A DNA stretch of 64,000 bases from JBCBCP01 sp039817385. Lineage in GTDB: Bacteria > Pseudomonadota > Alphaproteobacteria > Rhodobacterales > Rhodobacteraceae. Both the position numbers and the translations under genes were made by a program. The stretch lies in assembly GCA_039817385.1 (NCBI GenBank), contig JBCBVY010000006.1:248001-312000 (forward strand). The letters are read 5' to 3'. Numbering within the stretch: the first letter of the stretch is position 1; each line of letters starts with the position of its first letter. The notes beneath the pieces were generated by a model, which saw only the letters and a list, made by a program, of their open reading frames with translations, made no database searches and had not been told where the DNA came from. This document shows, piece after piece, positions 1 through 8,618 of this stretch.

Positions 1-911
1 ATCCTTATGCCCGTCCAACCCGCGAGCCAGTCGGGGGCGCCGTCGAGGAAGCCTTTGGTGCCGTAGGTGTCCGGCAGGATGATGCGCAGGTTGCCGTCAT
101 GCTCTTCGTGCCAGTCGGACAGCACGTCATAGGGCGCGCGGGCAAGGGCGGCGTCGTCCGTCGCCAAGGCGGAATAGACCATCGGCAGCTCGTGCGCATT
201 GGTGCCGATCGCCTCAAGGTCGCGGTTCTTGGCGATCAGGCAATTGGAGGTGCCGGTAAAGCGGCTTCCCAGCCCCTCCTGCATCGCCTGCACGGCCCAG
301 TCCTGCCACAGGAAGCTGTGCCGCCGCCGTGTGCCGAAGTCGGCGACGCGCAAGCCATCGAGGCCGCGCAGCCGCTCGATCTTCTCCCACAGTTTGGTCA
401 TCGCGCGGGCGTAGAGGACCTGAAGCTCGAACCGGCCCATCTCGCCCAGCACGGCGCGAGAGCGCAGCTCCATCAGCACGGACAGCGCCGGGATTTCCCA
501 CAGCATCACCTCGGGCCACGCGCCTTCAAAGGTCAGCTCATATTGATCCCCCACCCGTTCAAGATGGTAGGCGGGCAGGCGCAGCCCTTCGAACCAGTCC
601 ATGAACTCCGGCCCGAACATCTGCCGCTTGCCGTAGAAAGTGTTGCCGCGCATCCATGTCGACTCCCCGCGCGAGAGGGAGAGCGAGCGGATGTGGTCCA
701 GTTGCTCGCGCAGCTCGCCCTCGTCGATCAGATTGGCCAGCGGCACGTGGCTTGAGCGGTTGATAAGGCTAAAGGTGACCTGCGTGTCCGGACGGTTGCG
801 AAACACGGTCTGGCACATCAACAGCTTGTAGAAATCGGTGTCGATCAGGGACCGGACGATCGGGTCGATCTTCCATTTGTGGTTCCAGACGCGTGTCGCG
901 ATGTCGACCAT
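1..911 (-). CDS. pncB: Nicotinate phosphoribosyltransferase, C-terminus cut by window edge
   Basis: Makes nicotinate mononucleotide from nicotinate and PRPP in the NAD salvage (Preiss-Handler) pathway; cytoplasmic. About 303 residues are visible, starting at the ATG at 909-911 and running off the left edge; family members are about 400-430 residues. Readable family motifs are an N-terminal DTDFYKLLM, then IGTNAHELPM and later LPDTYGT. It lies 65 bp downstream of pncA on the same strand, which supplies its nicotinate substrate, so the two probably form a salvage operon. The frame was read directly from the sequence. Identification is firm; only the 3' end is unknown. Confidence 0.93.
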   Translation of the reverse strand, partial: MVDIATRVWNHKWKIDPIVRSLIDTDFYKLLMCQTVFRNRPDTQVTFSLINRSSHVPLANLIDEGELREQLDHIRSLSLSRGESTWMRGNTFYGKRQMFGPEFMDWFEGLRLPAYHLERVGDQYELTFEGAWPEVMLWEIPALSVLMELRSRAVLGEMGRFELQVLYARAMTKLWEKIERLRGLDGLRVADFGTRRRHSFLWQDWAVQAMQEGLGSRFTGTSNCLIAKNRDLEAIGTNAHELPMVYSALATDDAALARAPYDVLSDWHEEHDGNLRIILPDTYGTKGFLDGAPDWLAGWTGIR

Positions 912-976
912 GTGGCGAGCCCCGTAGTGTTTTGAAATATGTGCCCGATGCGCGCCGGTATGGAAAGGGGCCGGTG

Positions 977-1576
977 TTACGGGATAAGGCGGACGCCCGC
1001 GTCCCGCATCGCGTCCATCGCCGCGGCAAGGGAGCCGTCGAGGTCGATCGCGCGGCAGAGGTCGGTGCGGACGGTCACGTCGAACCCGGCCTTTGCTGCG
1101 TCAACGGCGGAGAAGTGCACGCAGAAATCGGTGGCGAGGCCGACCATCGTAAGGGTGTCGATGAAACGGGCGCGCAAGTAGCCCTCAAGCCCTGTGGGCG
1201 TGGTGTGGTCGTTTTCGAACAGGGCGGAGTAGCTGTCGATCTCGGGCCTATAGCCCTTGCGCACGATCATGTCGGCGCGGTCCACGTTCAGGTCTGCGTG
1301 AAACGCGGCGCCCTTGCTGCCCTGAATGCAGTGGTCTGGCCAAAGGACCTGCGGGCCGTAGGGCATCTGGGTCATGTCGTAGGGTGCTTTGCCCGCGTGG
1401 CTGGAGGCAAAGCTGGAATGGCCCGCCGGGTGCCAGTCCTGGGTCAGCACCACCGCCTCCGCCTCGGCCATAAGGGCGTTGATCCCGGGCACGATCTGGT
1501 CACCTTCCGGCACCGCCAGCGCGCCGCCCGGGCAGAAGTCGTTCTGGACGTCGATCACGATCAGGGCGTGGGACAT
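977..1576 (-). CDS. pncA: Nicotinamidase
   Basis: Hydrolyses nicotinamide to nicotinate and ammonia in NAD salvage; soluble isochorismatase-fold enzyme. The 199 residues match the family length. The catalytic triad is visible as Asp9 (VIDVQNDF), Lys107 (IVRKGY) and Cys152 (ATDFCVHF). Metal ligands are Asp47 and His49 in DWHP and His82 in PDHC. A good ribosome site (GGAG) precedes the ATG at 1574-1576. It is the first gene of a leftward unit with pncB and is divergent from trhO. It might also act on pyrazinamide-like amides, as homologues do. Confidence 0.95.
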   Translation of the reverse strand: MSHALIVIDVQNDFCPGGALAVPEGDQIVPGINALMAEAEAVVLTQDWHPAGHSSFASSHAGKAPYDMTQMPYGPQVLWPDHCIQGSKGAAFHADLNVDRADMIVRKGYRPEIDSYSALFENDHTTPTGLEGYLRARFIDTLTMVGLATDFCVHFSAVDAAKAGFDVTVRTDLCRAIDLDGSLAAAMDAMRDAGVRLIP

Positions 1577-1670
1577 GGGCGCTCTCCTTTGCCCATATGG
1601 CTAGGCGCGGGGCCGGCCCGCGTCAACTCACGCCCTTGCCCGTAGTGACGGGCGGTCGTATCTGGCGGCC

Positions 1671-2591
1671 ATGTACCATATTGCGGCGCTTTACCATTTT
1701 ACCCGTTTTGATGACCCGGCTGCTTTGAAAGGGCCGCTGGCGGCGCTTGCTTGCGCGCAGGGGGTGAAGGGGACGTTGTTGCTGGCCAGCGAAGGGATCA
1801 ACGGCACGATTGCAGGGCCGCGTGCAGGGCTGGATGCGGTGTTGGACCACATCCGGGGCCTGCCGGGGTGCCGCGATCTGGAGTGGAAGGAAAGCACTGC
1901 GGCCTTTCCGCCCTTTGGCAAGCTGAAGGTTCGGCTAAAGCGCGAAATCGTGACGATGGGCCAGCCGGATGTGGACCCGGTGGCGCGGGTTGGCAGCTAT
2001 GTGGACCCCAAGGACTGGAACGCGCTGATCACCGACCCGGACGTTGCCGTGATCGACACGCGGAACGATTTCGAGGTCGCGATTGGCACGTTCCGCGGGG
2101 CGGTTGATCCGGGCACGGCCAGCTTTGGCGAGTTCCCCGCGTGGTGGGCGGAGAACAAGGACCGGTTTGCTGGCAAGCGAATTGCGATGTTCTGCACGGG
2201 CGGGATCCGCTGCGAGAAGAGCACGAATTACCTTTTGGGCCAAGGCGTGAACGAGGTTTTCCACCTTAAGGGCGGTATCCTGAAATACCTTGAGGAGGTG
2301 CCCGCCGAGGACAGCACCTGGGACGGGGAATGCTTTGTTTTTGACGGGCGGGTCAGCGTGGGCCACGGCATGGCGGTTGGCCCGCACGTCCTGTGCCACG
2401 CCTGCCGCCGTCCGATCCTGCCCGCCGACACGGCGCGGCCCGAATATGAAGAGGGCGTGTCCTGCCATCACTGCGTGAATGAAACAAGTGACGAGGACAA
2501 GGCGCGGTTTCGGATGCGGCAGCGGCAGATCGAGCTGGCCCGCGCACGCGGCGAAAACCACCTTGGCGGGGTGATGGTGCCGGAGAAGTAG
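1671..2591 (+). CDS. trhO: tRNA uridine(34) hydroxylase, rhodanese family
   Basis: Oxygen-dependent enzyme that makes 5-hydroxyuridine at tRNA position 34; formerly YceA. The 306 residues contain an N-terminal acylphosphatase-like region, a rhodanese domain with CTGGIRCEKS (Cys175 catalytic, Cys181 second), and a C-terminal extension with two Cys pairs (CHAC near 242 and CHHC near 264), probably a metal site as in the family. The ATG at 1671 lacks a strong ribosome site, but the family N-terminus fits this start. It is transcribed alone, divergent from pncA. Confidence 0.92.
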   Translation: MYHIAALYHFTRFDDPAALKGPLAALACAQGVKGTLLLASEGINGTIAGPRAGLDAVLDHIRGLPGCRDLEWKESTAAFPPFGKLKVRLKREIVTMGQPDVDPVARVGSYVDPKDWNALITDPDVAVIDTRNDFEVAIGTFRGAVDPGTASFGEFPAWWAENKDRFAGKRIAMFCTGGIRCEKSTNYLLGQGVNEVFHLKGGILKYLEEVPAEDSTWDGECFVFDGRVSVGHGMAVGPHVLCHACRRPILPADTARPEYEEGVSCHHCVNETSDEDKARFRMRQRQIELARARGENHLGGVMVPEK

Positions 2592-2596
2592 GCGGA

Positions 2597-3808
2597 TCAG
2601 GCTATCGCAGCCCTTTGCCCACGCGCGCGGCGCAGAAGCCACAGCATGATGCCGATGTTCAGTGCGTTCCACGCGATGCCATTCCAGAAGGCCAGTTGGT
2701 AGCTGCCTGTCACGTCGTAGATGACTGCGGACAGCCATCCGCCCAGCGCCATGCCCATGATCGTCGCCATCATGACAAGGCCGACCCAGCGCCCCGCTTC
2801 GCGTGCGGGCATGTATTCCCGGACGATGACGGCATAGCTGGGCACGATGCCGCCCTGACTCAGGCCAAAGACGGTCGAGATGATGTAGAGCGCGATCAGA
2901 CCATCCGACGGCAGGTAGAGAAACAGCGCAAGCATCTGGAGCGTCGAGCCAATCAGCAGCGTCCAGACCCCGCCAACCTGATCGGCGAGCAGGCCCGAGA
3001 TCAGCCGCGAGACAACGCCGCCCAAGAGCATCAGCGACAGCATCTCTGCCCCCGCCGCGGGCCCATACCCGAGGTCCACGCAATAGGCGATGATATGCAC
3101 CTGCGGCATCGACATCGCCACGCAGCAGCCGACACCGGCGAGGCCCAGAAGGGCGGCGAGAACCGGCGGGCGGATGCCCACGCTGCCCGCGCGCGCATCA
3201 ACCTGACTTTGGGCGATGTCCTTGTCGCCATCCGGTACGGAGCGCCGCAGCAGAAGCGCCAGCGGGATCACGACCGCGAGCGTCACAATCGCGAGGAACC
3301 CGTAGACCCCGCGCCAGCCCGCCTCGGTCAGCAGGCCCGCCAGCGCGTAAGACCAGATCGCGCCCGACAGGTAGTTCCCGCTGGCGACAAGGGCCACGGC
3401 GACGCCGCGGCGGCGCAGGAACCAGTGGGAGATGTCTGCGATCAGAGGTCCGAAGCCCACCGCCGAACACAGGCCAATCAGCAGCTGCGCCGCGCTGAGC
3501 GCCAAGATGGAGGTTGAAATCATCGCCAGCCCAAACCCGGCGGCCACGCCAATGGCGGCGGCCACCAGAGACAAGGCCACGCCAAAGCGGTCCACCGCCT
3601 GCCCGATCAGGAAATTGCCCAGCGCAAAGCCGATCATGGTGAGTGTGTAGGGCAGCGATGCCTCCGCCCGCCCGGTCCCGAACTCGGCCTGCACATCCGG
3701 CAGGATCACGATGATCGCCCACATGCCTGCATTGGCCACGCAGGCCGCCGCCAGCGTGATGGCAAGGCGCGTCCATGCCGCGCGGCTGTCCAGAACTGAA
3801 GCTCTCAT
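2597..3808 (-). CDS. MFS transporter, substrate unknown
   Basis: 403 residues with about twelve hydrophobic membrane segments, typical of the major facilitator superfamily. The internal symmetry is visible: a first bundle up to roughly residue 190, a polar central loop containing DGDKDIAQ, then a second bundle. It resembles the oxalate/formate-antiporter-like and monocarboxylate-like branches in general character, but no motif fixes the substrate. The ATG at 3806-3808 is used. It is convergent with trhO (5 bp gap) and divergent from motB, with which it shares a 114-bp upstream region holding a palindrome. The family is firm; the function is open. Confidence 0.85.
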   Translation of the reverse strand: MRASVLDSRAAWTRLAITLAAACVANAGMWAIIVILPDVQAEFGTGRAEASLPYTLTMIGFALGNFLIGQAVDRFGVALSLVAAAIGVAAGFGLAMISTSILALSAAQLLIGLCSAVGFGPLIADISHWFLRRRGVAVALVASGNYLSGAIWSYALAGLLTEAGWRGVYGFLAIVTLAVVIPLALLLRRSVPDGDKDIAQSQVDARAGSVGIRPPVLAALLGLAGVGCCVAMSMPQVHIIAYCVDLGYGPAAGAEMLSLMLLGGVVSRLISGLLADQVGGVWTLLIGSTLQMLALFLYLPSDGLIALYIISTVFGLSQGGIVPSYAVIVREYMPAREAGRWVGLVMMATIMGMALGGWLSAVIYDVTGSYQLAFWNGIAWNALNIGIMLWLLRRARGQRAAIA

Positions 3809-3860
3809 ATGCTTTGCATACCCCGCCCCGAGGCCGGACTAAATGCCGACAATTGCGATT

Positions 3861-3877
3861 GTTAGGAATACCCTAAC
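3861..3877. promoter_or_regulatory. 17-bp palindrome, possible CtrA-type site upstream of motB
   Basis: GTTAGG-N5-CCTAAC is a perfect inverted repeat. It also reads TTAG-N7-CTAA, which matches the 7-base spacing of the CtrA box (TTAA-N7-TTAA) with one mismatch per half. It lies 46 bp before the motB ATG, in the divergent region shared with the MFS gene. Assignment to CtrA is an inference. Confidence 0.4.
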
Positions 3878-3922
3878 CCGAGCTGCCTATCCCTGATCCC
3901 GGGTGAAGAGTGAGGTGGCGGT

Positions 3923-4738
3923 ATGAGCGTTCAGGGCAATGTGGCTCCGGTCATTATCAAGCGGAAGAAGGTCGTGGGCGGTGATGGGCACCACGGCGGC
4001 GCGTGGAAGGTCGCATATGCGGACTTCGTGACGGCGATGATGGCGTTTTTCATGCTGATGTGGCTGCTCAACGCTACAACCGAGCAGCAGCGCAAGGGCA
4101 TTGCCGATTACTTCTCGCCCACGATACCGATCAACCGGGTGTCTGGCGGAGGGGATGGCGCCTTTGGCGGCACGTCCGTGTTTTCCGAAGAAGCGCTGCC
4201 GCAGAATGGAACCGGGGCGACGTCCTTGCGGCCAACGGCGAGCAACAAGGCGTCTGGTGCGGCAGGCCAGGACGGCCAAGACGATCCGTTGACCTCGGTT
4301 GAAGCGGAGCTTTTGGGCCGCGGCGGGGAATCGGCGGTGATGGAAAATGCGCTAAAGCACATCATCACGCGCGTGACGGATGAGGGCCTGGTGATCGAGA
4401 TATTTTCGCGCGAGGGGGCGCTGATCTTTGATCCCGAAACGGGCCGGGCGACGCCGCTTCTGGCCAATATCTCGGCCATTGTCGGGGACGTGGCCCGCAC
4501 CGTGACAAACCCGATTGCCGTAGAGGCGCATGTGCCGGCGCGTCCTGTTGTGCTGTCGGGTCGCGATCCGTGGGCGGATTCGGTGGGCCGGGCGGAACAG
4601 ATGCGTGCGCTGCTCGAAGCGACGCAAATTCGGCCGCAACGGATCAGCCGCGTGACCGGACACGCCGACCGCGAACCGGTCAGCCGCAACCCGATGGCAC
4701 TGCGCAACGCGCGGGTGGAGATTATTTTGCTACGCTGA
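3923..4738 (+). CDS. motB: Flagellar stator protein MotB
   Basis: Inner-membrane stator subunit that pairs with MotA, conducts ions and anchors to peptidoglycan. It has 271 residues. The single membrane helix (about 30-50) carries the essential ion-binding Asp34 in YADFVTAMMAFF. The plug and linker follow, and an OmpA-like peptidoglycan-binding domain fills the last 90 residues or so (GHADREPVSRNPMALRNAR). It is separated from motA (15.1 kb) by two operons, so the stator genes are split. The ATG at 3923 follows a weak GAGG. It starts the flagellar locus and is probably its own transcription unit, since 90 bp with a second candidate site precede flgE. Confidence 0.93.
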   Translation: MSVQGNVAPVIIKRKKVVGGDGHHGGAWKVAYADFVTAMMAFFMLMWLLNATTEQQRKGIADYFSPTIPINRVSGGGDGAFGGTSVFSEEALPQNGTGATSLRPTASNKASGAAGQDGQDDPLTSVEAELLGRGGESAVMENALKHIITRVTDEGLVIEIFSREGALIFDPETGRATPLLANISAIVGDVARTVTNPIAVEAHVPARPVVLSGRDPWADSVGRAEQMRALLEATQIRPQRISRVTGHADREPVSRNPMALRNARVEIILLR

Positions 4739-4758
4739 ATTATACCGAATTTTATTTG

Positions 4759-4773
4759 TTAGGGGCACGTTAA
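4759..4773. promoter_or_regulatory. CtrA-like box (TTAG-N7-TTAA) upstream of flgE
   Basis: Two tetrads with 7-base spacing, TTAG at 4759-4762 and TTAA at 4770-4773, one mismatch from the CtrA consensus TTAA-N7-TTAA. It is located 55 bp upstream of the preferred flgE start, in an AT-rich stretch. Three other flagellar promoters in the window carry comparable pairs. The regulator is inferred. Confidence 0.45.
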
Positions 4774-4828
4774 ACCCCGCGCGCCTAAGACTGCTGCAAT
4801 TCGGGCGATACAGCAGAAAGGCGTGTCA

Positions 4829-6130
4829 ATGACAATCTCCTCCTCCCTCAATGCCGGCGTTGCAGGTCTTCAATCCAATGCCACACGGTTGGCATCGATT
4901 TCCGACAACATCGCCAACTCATCGACTTTCGGCTATAAACGTGTCTCAACCGATTTTCAGTCGATGGTGATTTCGTCCGACGGCTCGACCTATTCCGCGG
5001 GCGGTGTTCGGGCAACAACGCAGCGCCTGATCGACCAGCGCGGTCCGCTGGTGGCTTCCGCAAATGCAACCGATCTTGCTGTCCGGGGGCGCGGCATGCT
5101 GCCGGTGTCACAGGCAACAGAAGTGCAGGTCGCAAATGGCGACACGCAGATGTTCCTGACCACCACCGGATCGTTCCGCACGGATGCCGATGGCTACCTG
5201 CGTTCGGATTCCGGCCTGGTCCTGCTAGGCTGGCCAGCCCTGCCTGATGGAACGATCCCCGTGTTTCCGCGCGATACGTCCGACGGGCTTGAGCCGATCC
5301 AGATCAATGTGAACCAGTTTTCAGGCGAGCCGACGACCAAGATGACGCTCGGCGTCAACCTGCCTGCAACAGATACGGAGGCGGGCTCCCTCGGTGAAAC
5401 GCAGAACCTGTCGATCGAGTATTTTGACAACCTCGGTACGTCCGAAAGCATCAATGCAACCTTCACACCAACCGTCCCGGCAACAGGATCGTCAGATGAA
5501 TGGACAATGCAGCTGACCGATTCCGCGCAAGACGGCGCGGTGATCGGTGAATATGTCCTGACCTTCGATACCAGCCGCACCTCGGGCGGCACCTTGTCAT
5601 CGGTAACGCCGGTTTCGGGCGGCGCCTATGATACGGATACCGGAACGATCGTGGTGAATGTCGAAGGCGGGCCGATTGAAATAAACATCGGTGAGATCGG
5701 CGACAGCAACGGCCTCACGCAGCTCAGCGATAGCTTTGCTCCGGTTGCCATCACCAAGGATGGCTTTCCGGTTGGCAACATGACAGGCGTTGAGGTGGAC
5801 GCGAACGGCTACGTCCACGCTTATTTCAACAATGGCATCACGCGGACGATTTATCAGGTCCCACTGGTTGACCTGCCGAACCCGAACGGGATGGTCGCGC
5901 TGGATAACCAGACCTACCTTCCGTCGCCGGATAGCGGATCCTATTTCCTGTGGGACGCGGGTGACGGTCCGACCGGCGACATCGTGTCCTTCGCGCGCGA
6001 GGAATCAGCCGTTGATGTTGCGGGCGAGCTGACCGCGATGATCCAGACCCAGCGCGCCTATTCGTCGAACGCGAAGGTCATCCAGACGGTGGACGAGATG
6101 CTGCAAGAGACCACGAACATCAAACGCTGA
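4829..6130 (+). CDS. flgE: Flagellar hook protein FlgE
   Basis: Structural subunit of the flagellar hook, secreted by the flagellar type III system. It has 433 residues. The N-terminus MTISSSLNAGVAGLQ, followed by ISDNIANSSTFGYKR, is the rod/hook/filament signature shared with FlgG and FlgF. The C-terminus carries the matching helix (SAVDVAGELTAMIQTQRAYSS). The middle has the FlgE D1/D2 beta domains. An in-frame GTG at 4823 also exists, but AGAAAGG at 4814-4820 is spaced correctly for the ATG at 4829. First gene of flgE-flgK-flgL-flgI. Confidence 0.94.
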   Translation: MTISSSLNAGVAGLQSNATRLASISDNIANSSTFGYKRVSTDFQSMVISSDGSTYSAGGVRATTQRLIDQRGPLVASANATDLAVRGRGMLPVSQATEVQVANGDTQMFLTTTGSFRTDADGYLRSDSGLVLLGWPALPDGTIPVFPRDTSDGLEPIQINVNQFSGEPTTKMTLGVNLPATDTEAGSLGETQNLSIEYFDNLGTSESINATFTPTVPATGSSDEWTMQLTDSAQDGAVIGEYVLTFDTSRTSGGTLSSVTPVSGGAYDTDTGTIVVNVEGGPIEINIGEIGDSNGLTQLSDSFAPVAITKDGFPVGNMTGVEVDANGYVHAYFNNGITRTIYQVPLVDLPNPNGMVALDNQTYLPSPDSGSYFLWDAGDGPTGDIVSFAREESAVDVAGELTAMIQTQRAYSSNAKVIQTVDEMLQETTNIKR

Positions 6131-6152
6131 TGCGGCTTAGGAGGCCTTTGGG

Positions 6153-7607
6153 ATGTCGATTTCCAGTGCACTGAACAACGCGCTTTCGGGGCTGACCGCG
6201 TCCAGTCGTGCAACGCAAGTTGTGTCATCCAACATCGCAAACGCGATGACCCCCGGCTATGGAAAACGCTCCATCGAGCTGGCAAGCAACGCAACCACGG
6301 GCCTTGGCGGCGTGCGCATCACTGGCATCACACGGCACACCGATCCCGTGCTTTTGTCGGACCGGCGCAATGCCGGTTCCGAGGTCGGGTTTCACACCGT
6401 CACCAACAGGTTTCTTACAGATTTCGAGGCGCTTATTGGCACGCCCAATGAACCTAGCTCACTTTCGGGGCGGCTCTCTGCGCTCAATGCGGACCTGATC
6501 ACCGCCGCCAGTCGCCCAGACGCGGTGGAGCGGCTCGATAGCGTCGTGGCAAGCGCGCAAGAGCTCGCGGGCGCCATTCGGACATCCTCGCAAGGCGTGC
6601 AGGACGCACGCACGCGCGCGGATGCCAACATCGCCATAGAGGTTCAGCGCCTGAACGATGCCCTATCCGCTGTCGAAGACCTGAATAACCGCATTGTAAA
6701 CGCCGAGGTGGGCGGGCATGACCCCTCAGCTCTGGTTGACGAGCGGCAGGCCCTGGTCGACGAAATCTCTGAAATGGTGCCGCTTCGATCGATGGATCGG
6801 CCCAACGGTGCGGTTGCGCTTTACTCCGCCCAAGGTGCGGTGCTGATTGACGGTCGTGCCTCCGAGATCGGTTTTGAGCCCACCAACGTCGTAACGCCCT
6901 ATATGTCGGTCGCGGACGGCAGCCTGAGCGGTTTGACGATCAACGGGATACCCCAGCGCACGAGCTCCGAGAGTGGGCAGCTATCCGGCGGAACTCTGGG
7001 CGCGCATTTTGCCATCCGGGATGAGTTGGGCGTAGAGGCGCAAGCCCAACTGGACGCTTATGCGCGCGACCTGATCACCCGCTTCGAAGCAGAATCAACG
7101 GATACGACCCGCGCCCCCGGCAGCCCGGGTCTGTTCACCGATGAAGGCGGCAGTTTCTTGGCCAGTGATGAGGTTGGCGTTGCCGGCCGAATCACTTTGA
7201 ACGCAGGCGTCGATCCATCGCAAGGCGGTGAAAGCTGGCGGCTGCGCGATGGGCTGAATGCGACCACGCCTGGGGATGTTGGCAATTCGGCCCTGCTGCA
7301 GTCATTTTCCGATGCGTTGACCACTCAGATCGTGCCGGGCTCCGGCAATTTCGGCTCGGACACCATGACCTCCGATGGATTGCTGACAACGTTGGCGGCG
7401 CAGATTGGCAGCGACCGCATGCGCTCGGATCAGCAACTGAGCTTTGTTTCGGCCCAACATGCGGAGTTCGTCCAGATGGAACTGGCACAGGGTGTCGATA
7501 CGGATGCGGAGATGCAGCAGCTGTTGTTGATCGAGCAAAGCTACGCCGCGAACGCGCGCATGATCCAGACGATTGATGAAATGATGGAAGCCCTACTGAG
7601 GATTTGA
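6153..7607 (+). CDS. flgK: Hook-associated protein 1, FlgK
   Basis: Hook-filament junction protein. It has 484 residues, with the N-terminal SNIANAMTPGYGKRSIEL signature and a C-terminal helix (LLLIEQSYAANARMIQ). A GGAGG ribosome site at 6140-6144 precedes the ATG at 6153. It lies 22 bp after flgE and is followed after 3 bp by flgL, as in other flgK-flgL pairs. The protein is shorter than the roughly 550-residue enterobacterial FlgK, which is usual for this group. Confidence 0.92.
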   Translation: MSISSALNNALSGLTASSRATQVVSSNIANAMTPGYGKRSIELASNATTGLGGVRITGITRHTDPVLLSDRRNAGSEVGFHTVTNRFLTDFEALIGTPNEPSSLSGRLSALNADLITAASRPDAVERLDSVVASAQELAGAIRTSSQGVQDARTRADANIAIEVQRLNDALSAVEDLNNRIVNAEVGGHDPSALVDERQALVDEISEMVPLRSMDRPNGAVALYSAQGAVLIDGRASEIGFEPTNVVTPYMSVADGSLSGLTINGIPQRTSSESGQLSGGTLGAHFAIRDELGVEAQAQLDAYARDLITRFEAESTDTTRAPGSPGLFTDEGGSFLASDEVGVAGRITLNAGVDPSQGGESWRLRDGLNATTPGDVGNSALLQSFSDALTTQIVPGSGNFGSDTMTSDGLLTTLAAQIGSDRMRSDQQLSFVSAQHAEFVQMELAQGVDTDAEMQQLLLIEQSYAANARMIQTIDEMMEALLRI

Positions 7608-7610
7608 CGC

Positions 7611-8618
7611 ATGGCCATGATGTCGATTGGTGATCTCTCCCAATCCTTTTTTCTGCAACGGCGCGGCACCGCGCTGAAGGTCGAGCTCAACCGTCTGACA
7701 GAGGAGCTGGCAACGGGGCAGGTGTCCGACGTGAAGGCGCGCCTTGCGGGCAATGTCAGCTACCTGGCCGGCATAGAGCGGGATATTATGGCGCTTGGGG
7801 CCTATCAGGTCACCACAACGGAGGCGGCACAGTTTACCAACGCGGTGCAAGAGGCCCTTGGCCGGGTGCAAACATCCACGGGCGACATGGCGAACGCCGT
7901 TTTGCGGGTGGGCTCTACCACGGTGCACACTGTGGTCGAGCAGATCTCAAACGATGCTGAAACCGAGTTGGCGAACATGATGTCAGCCCTGAACGGGCAG
8001 ATTGCCGGCCGGTCCCTTTTCGCGGGTGCCGCGACCAATGTGGCCCCGCTAAAGGGTGCGGATACGCTGCTGGGCGCGCTGCGCACAGAGCTGGCGGGTG
8101 CCACGTCGGTGGATGAGGTTATCGCGGACGTGCAGACATGGTTTGACGATCCGGCGGGCTTTGAAGCTGTGATCTATGGCGGATCAACGGACGATTTACC
8201 GCCGTTTCAGGTCAATGCCGATACGCGCCTGCCAATGACTGTGCGGGCCGATGATGCCGAGATCAAGGACGCGCTGATGCATACGGTCCTTGCCGCGCTT
8301 GCGACCGATCCTGCCTTATTGCTGGATGAGGCGGAACAGCGCGATCTGCTGCTTCATGCCGGGGGCGGGCTCCTCAGCGATCAGGACAAGCTGACTGGCG
8401 TGCGCGGCAATGTCGGGTTTATTGAGCAGCGTATTGAAGACGCGACCGCGCGCAATGCCGCTGAGCTTACATCGCTTGATTTTGCGAAAAACGCCTTCCT
8501 CGCGGCTGATCCTTATGAGACCGCGACCAACCTGGAGAATGTCCAATTTCAGCTTCAGAGCCTGTACCAGATCACCGCGCGCATGGCCCAACTCTCGCTT
8601 GGGAATTTCCTGCGATGA
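7611..8618 (+). CDS. flgL: Hook-associated protein 3 / flagellin-like protein FlgL
   Basis: Second junction protein between hook and filament, flagellin-related. It has 335 residues. The N-terminal coiled helix (LSQSFFLQRRGTALKVELNR, then LTEELATGQVSDVKARL) and a C-terminal helix (VQFQLQSLYQITARMAQLSL) show the flagellin-type helical ends. It overlaps the start of flgI by 4 bp (ATGA), implying translational coupling. The identification rests on position after flgK and on the helical ends. Confidence 0.88.
   Translation: MAMMSIGDLSQSFFLQRRGTALKVELNRLTEELATGQVSDVKARLAGNVSYLAGIERDIMALGAYQVTTTEAAQFTNAVQEALGRVQTSTGDMANAVLRVGSTTVHTVVEQISNDAETELANMMSALNGQIAGRSLFAGAATNVAPLKGADTLLGALRTELAGATSVDEVIADVQTWFDDPAGFEAVIYGGSTDDLPPFQVNADTRLPMTVRADDAEIKDALMHTVLAALATDPALLLDEAEQRDLLLHAGGGLLSDQDKLTGVRGNVGFIEQRIEDATARNAAELTSLDFAKNAFLAADPYETATNLENVQFQLQSLYQITARMAQLSLGNFLR

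Noticed and set aside
893..1645. 250-codon forward frame opposite pncA
   Set aside because: Antisense to a clearly identified gene; typical shadow frame in high-GC DNA.
2615..3517. 300-codon forward frame opposite the MFS gene
   Set aside because: Arg/His/Gln-rich composition of a shadow frame; the membrane protein on the other strand is certain.
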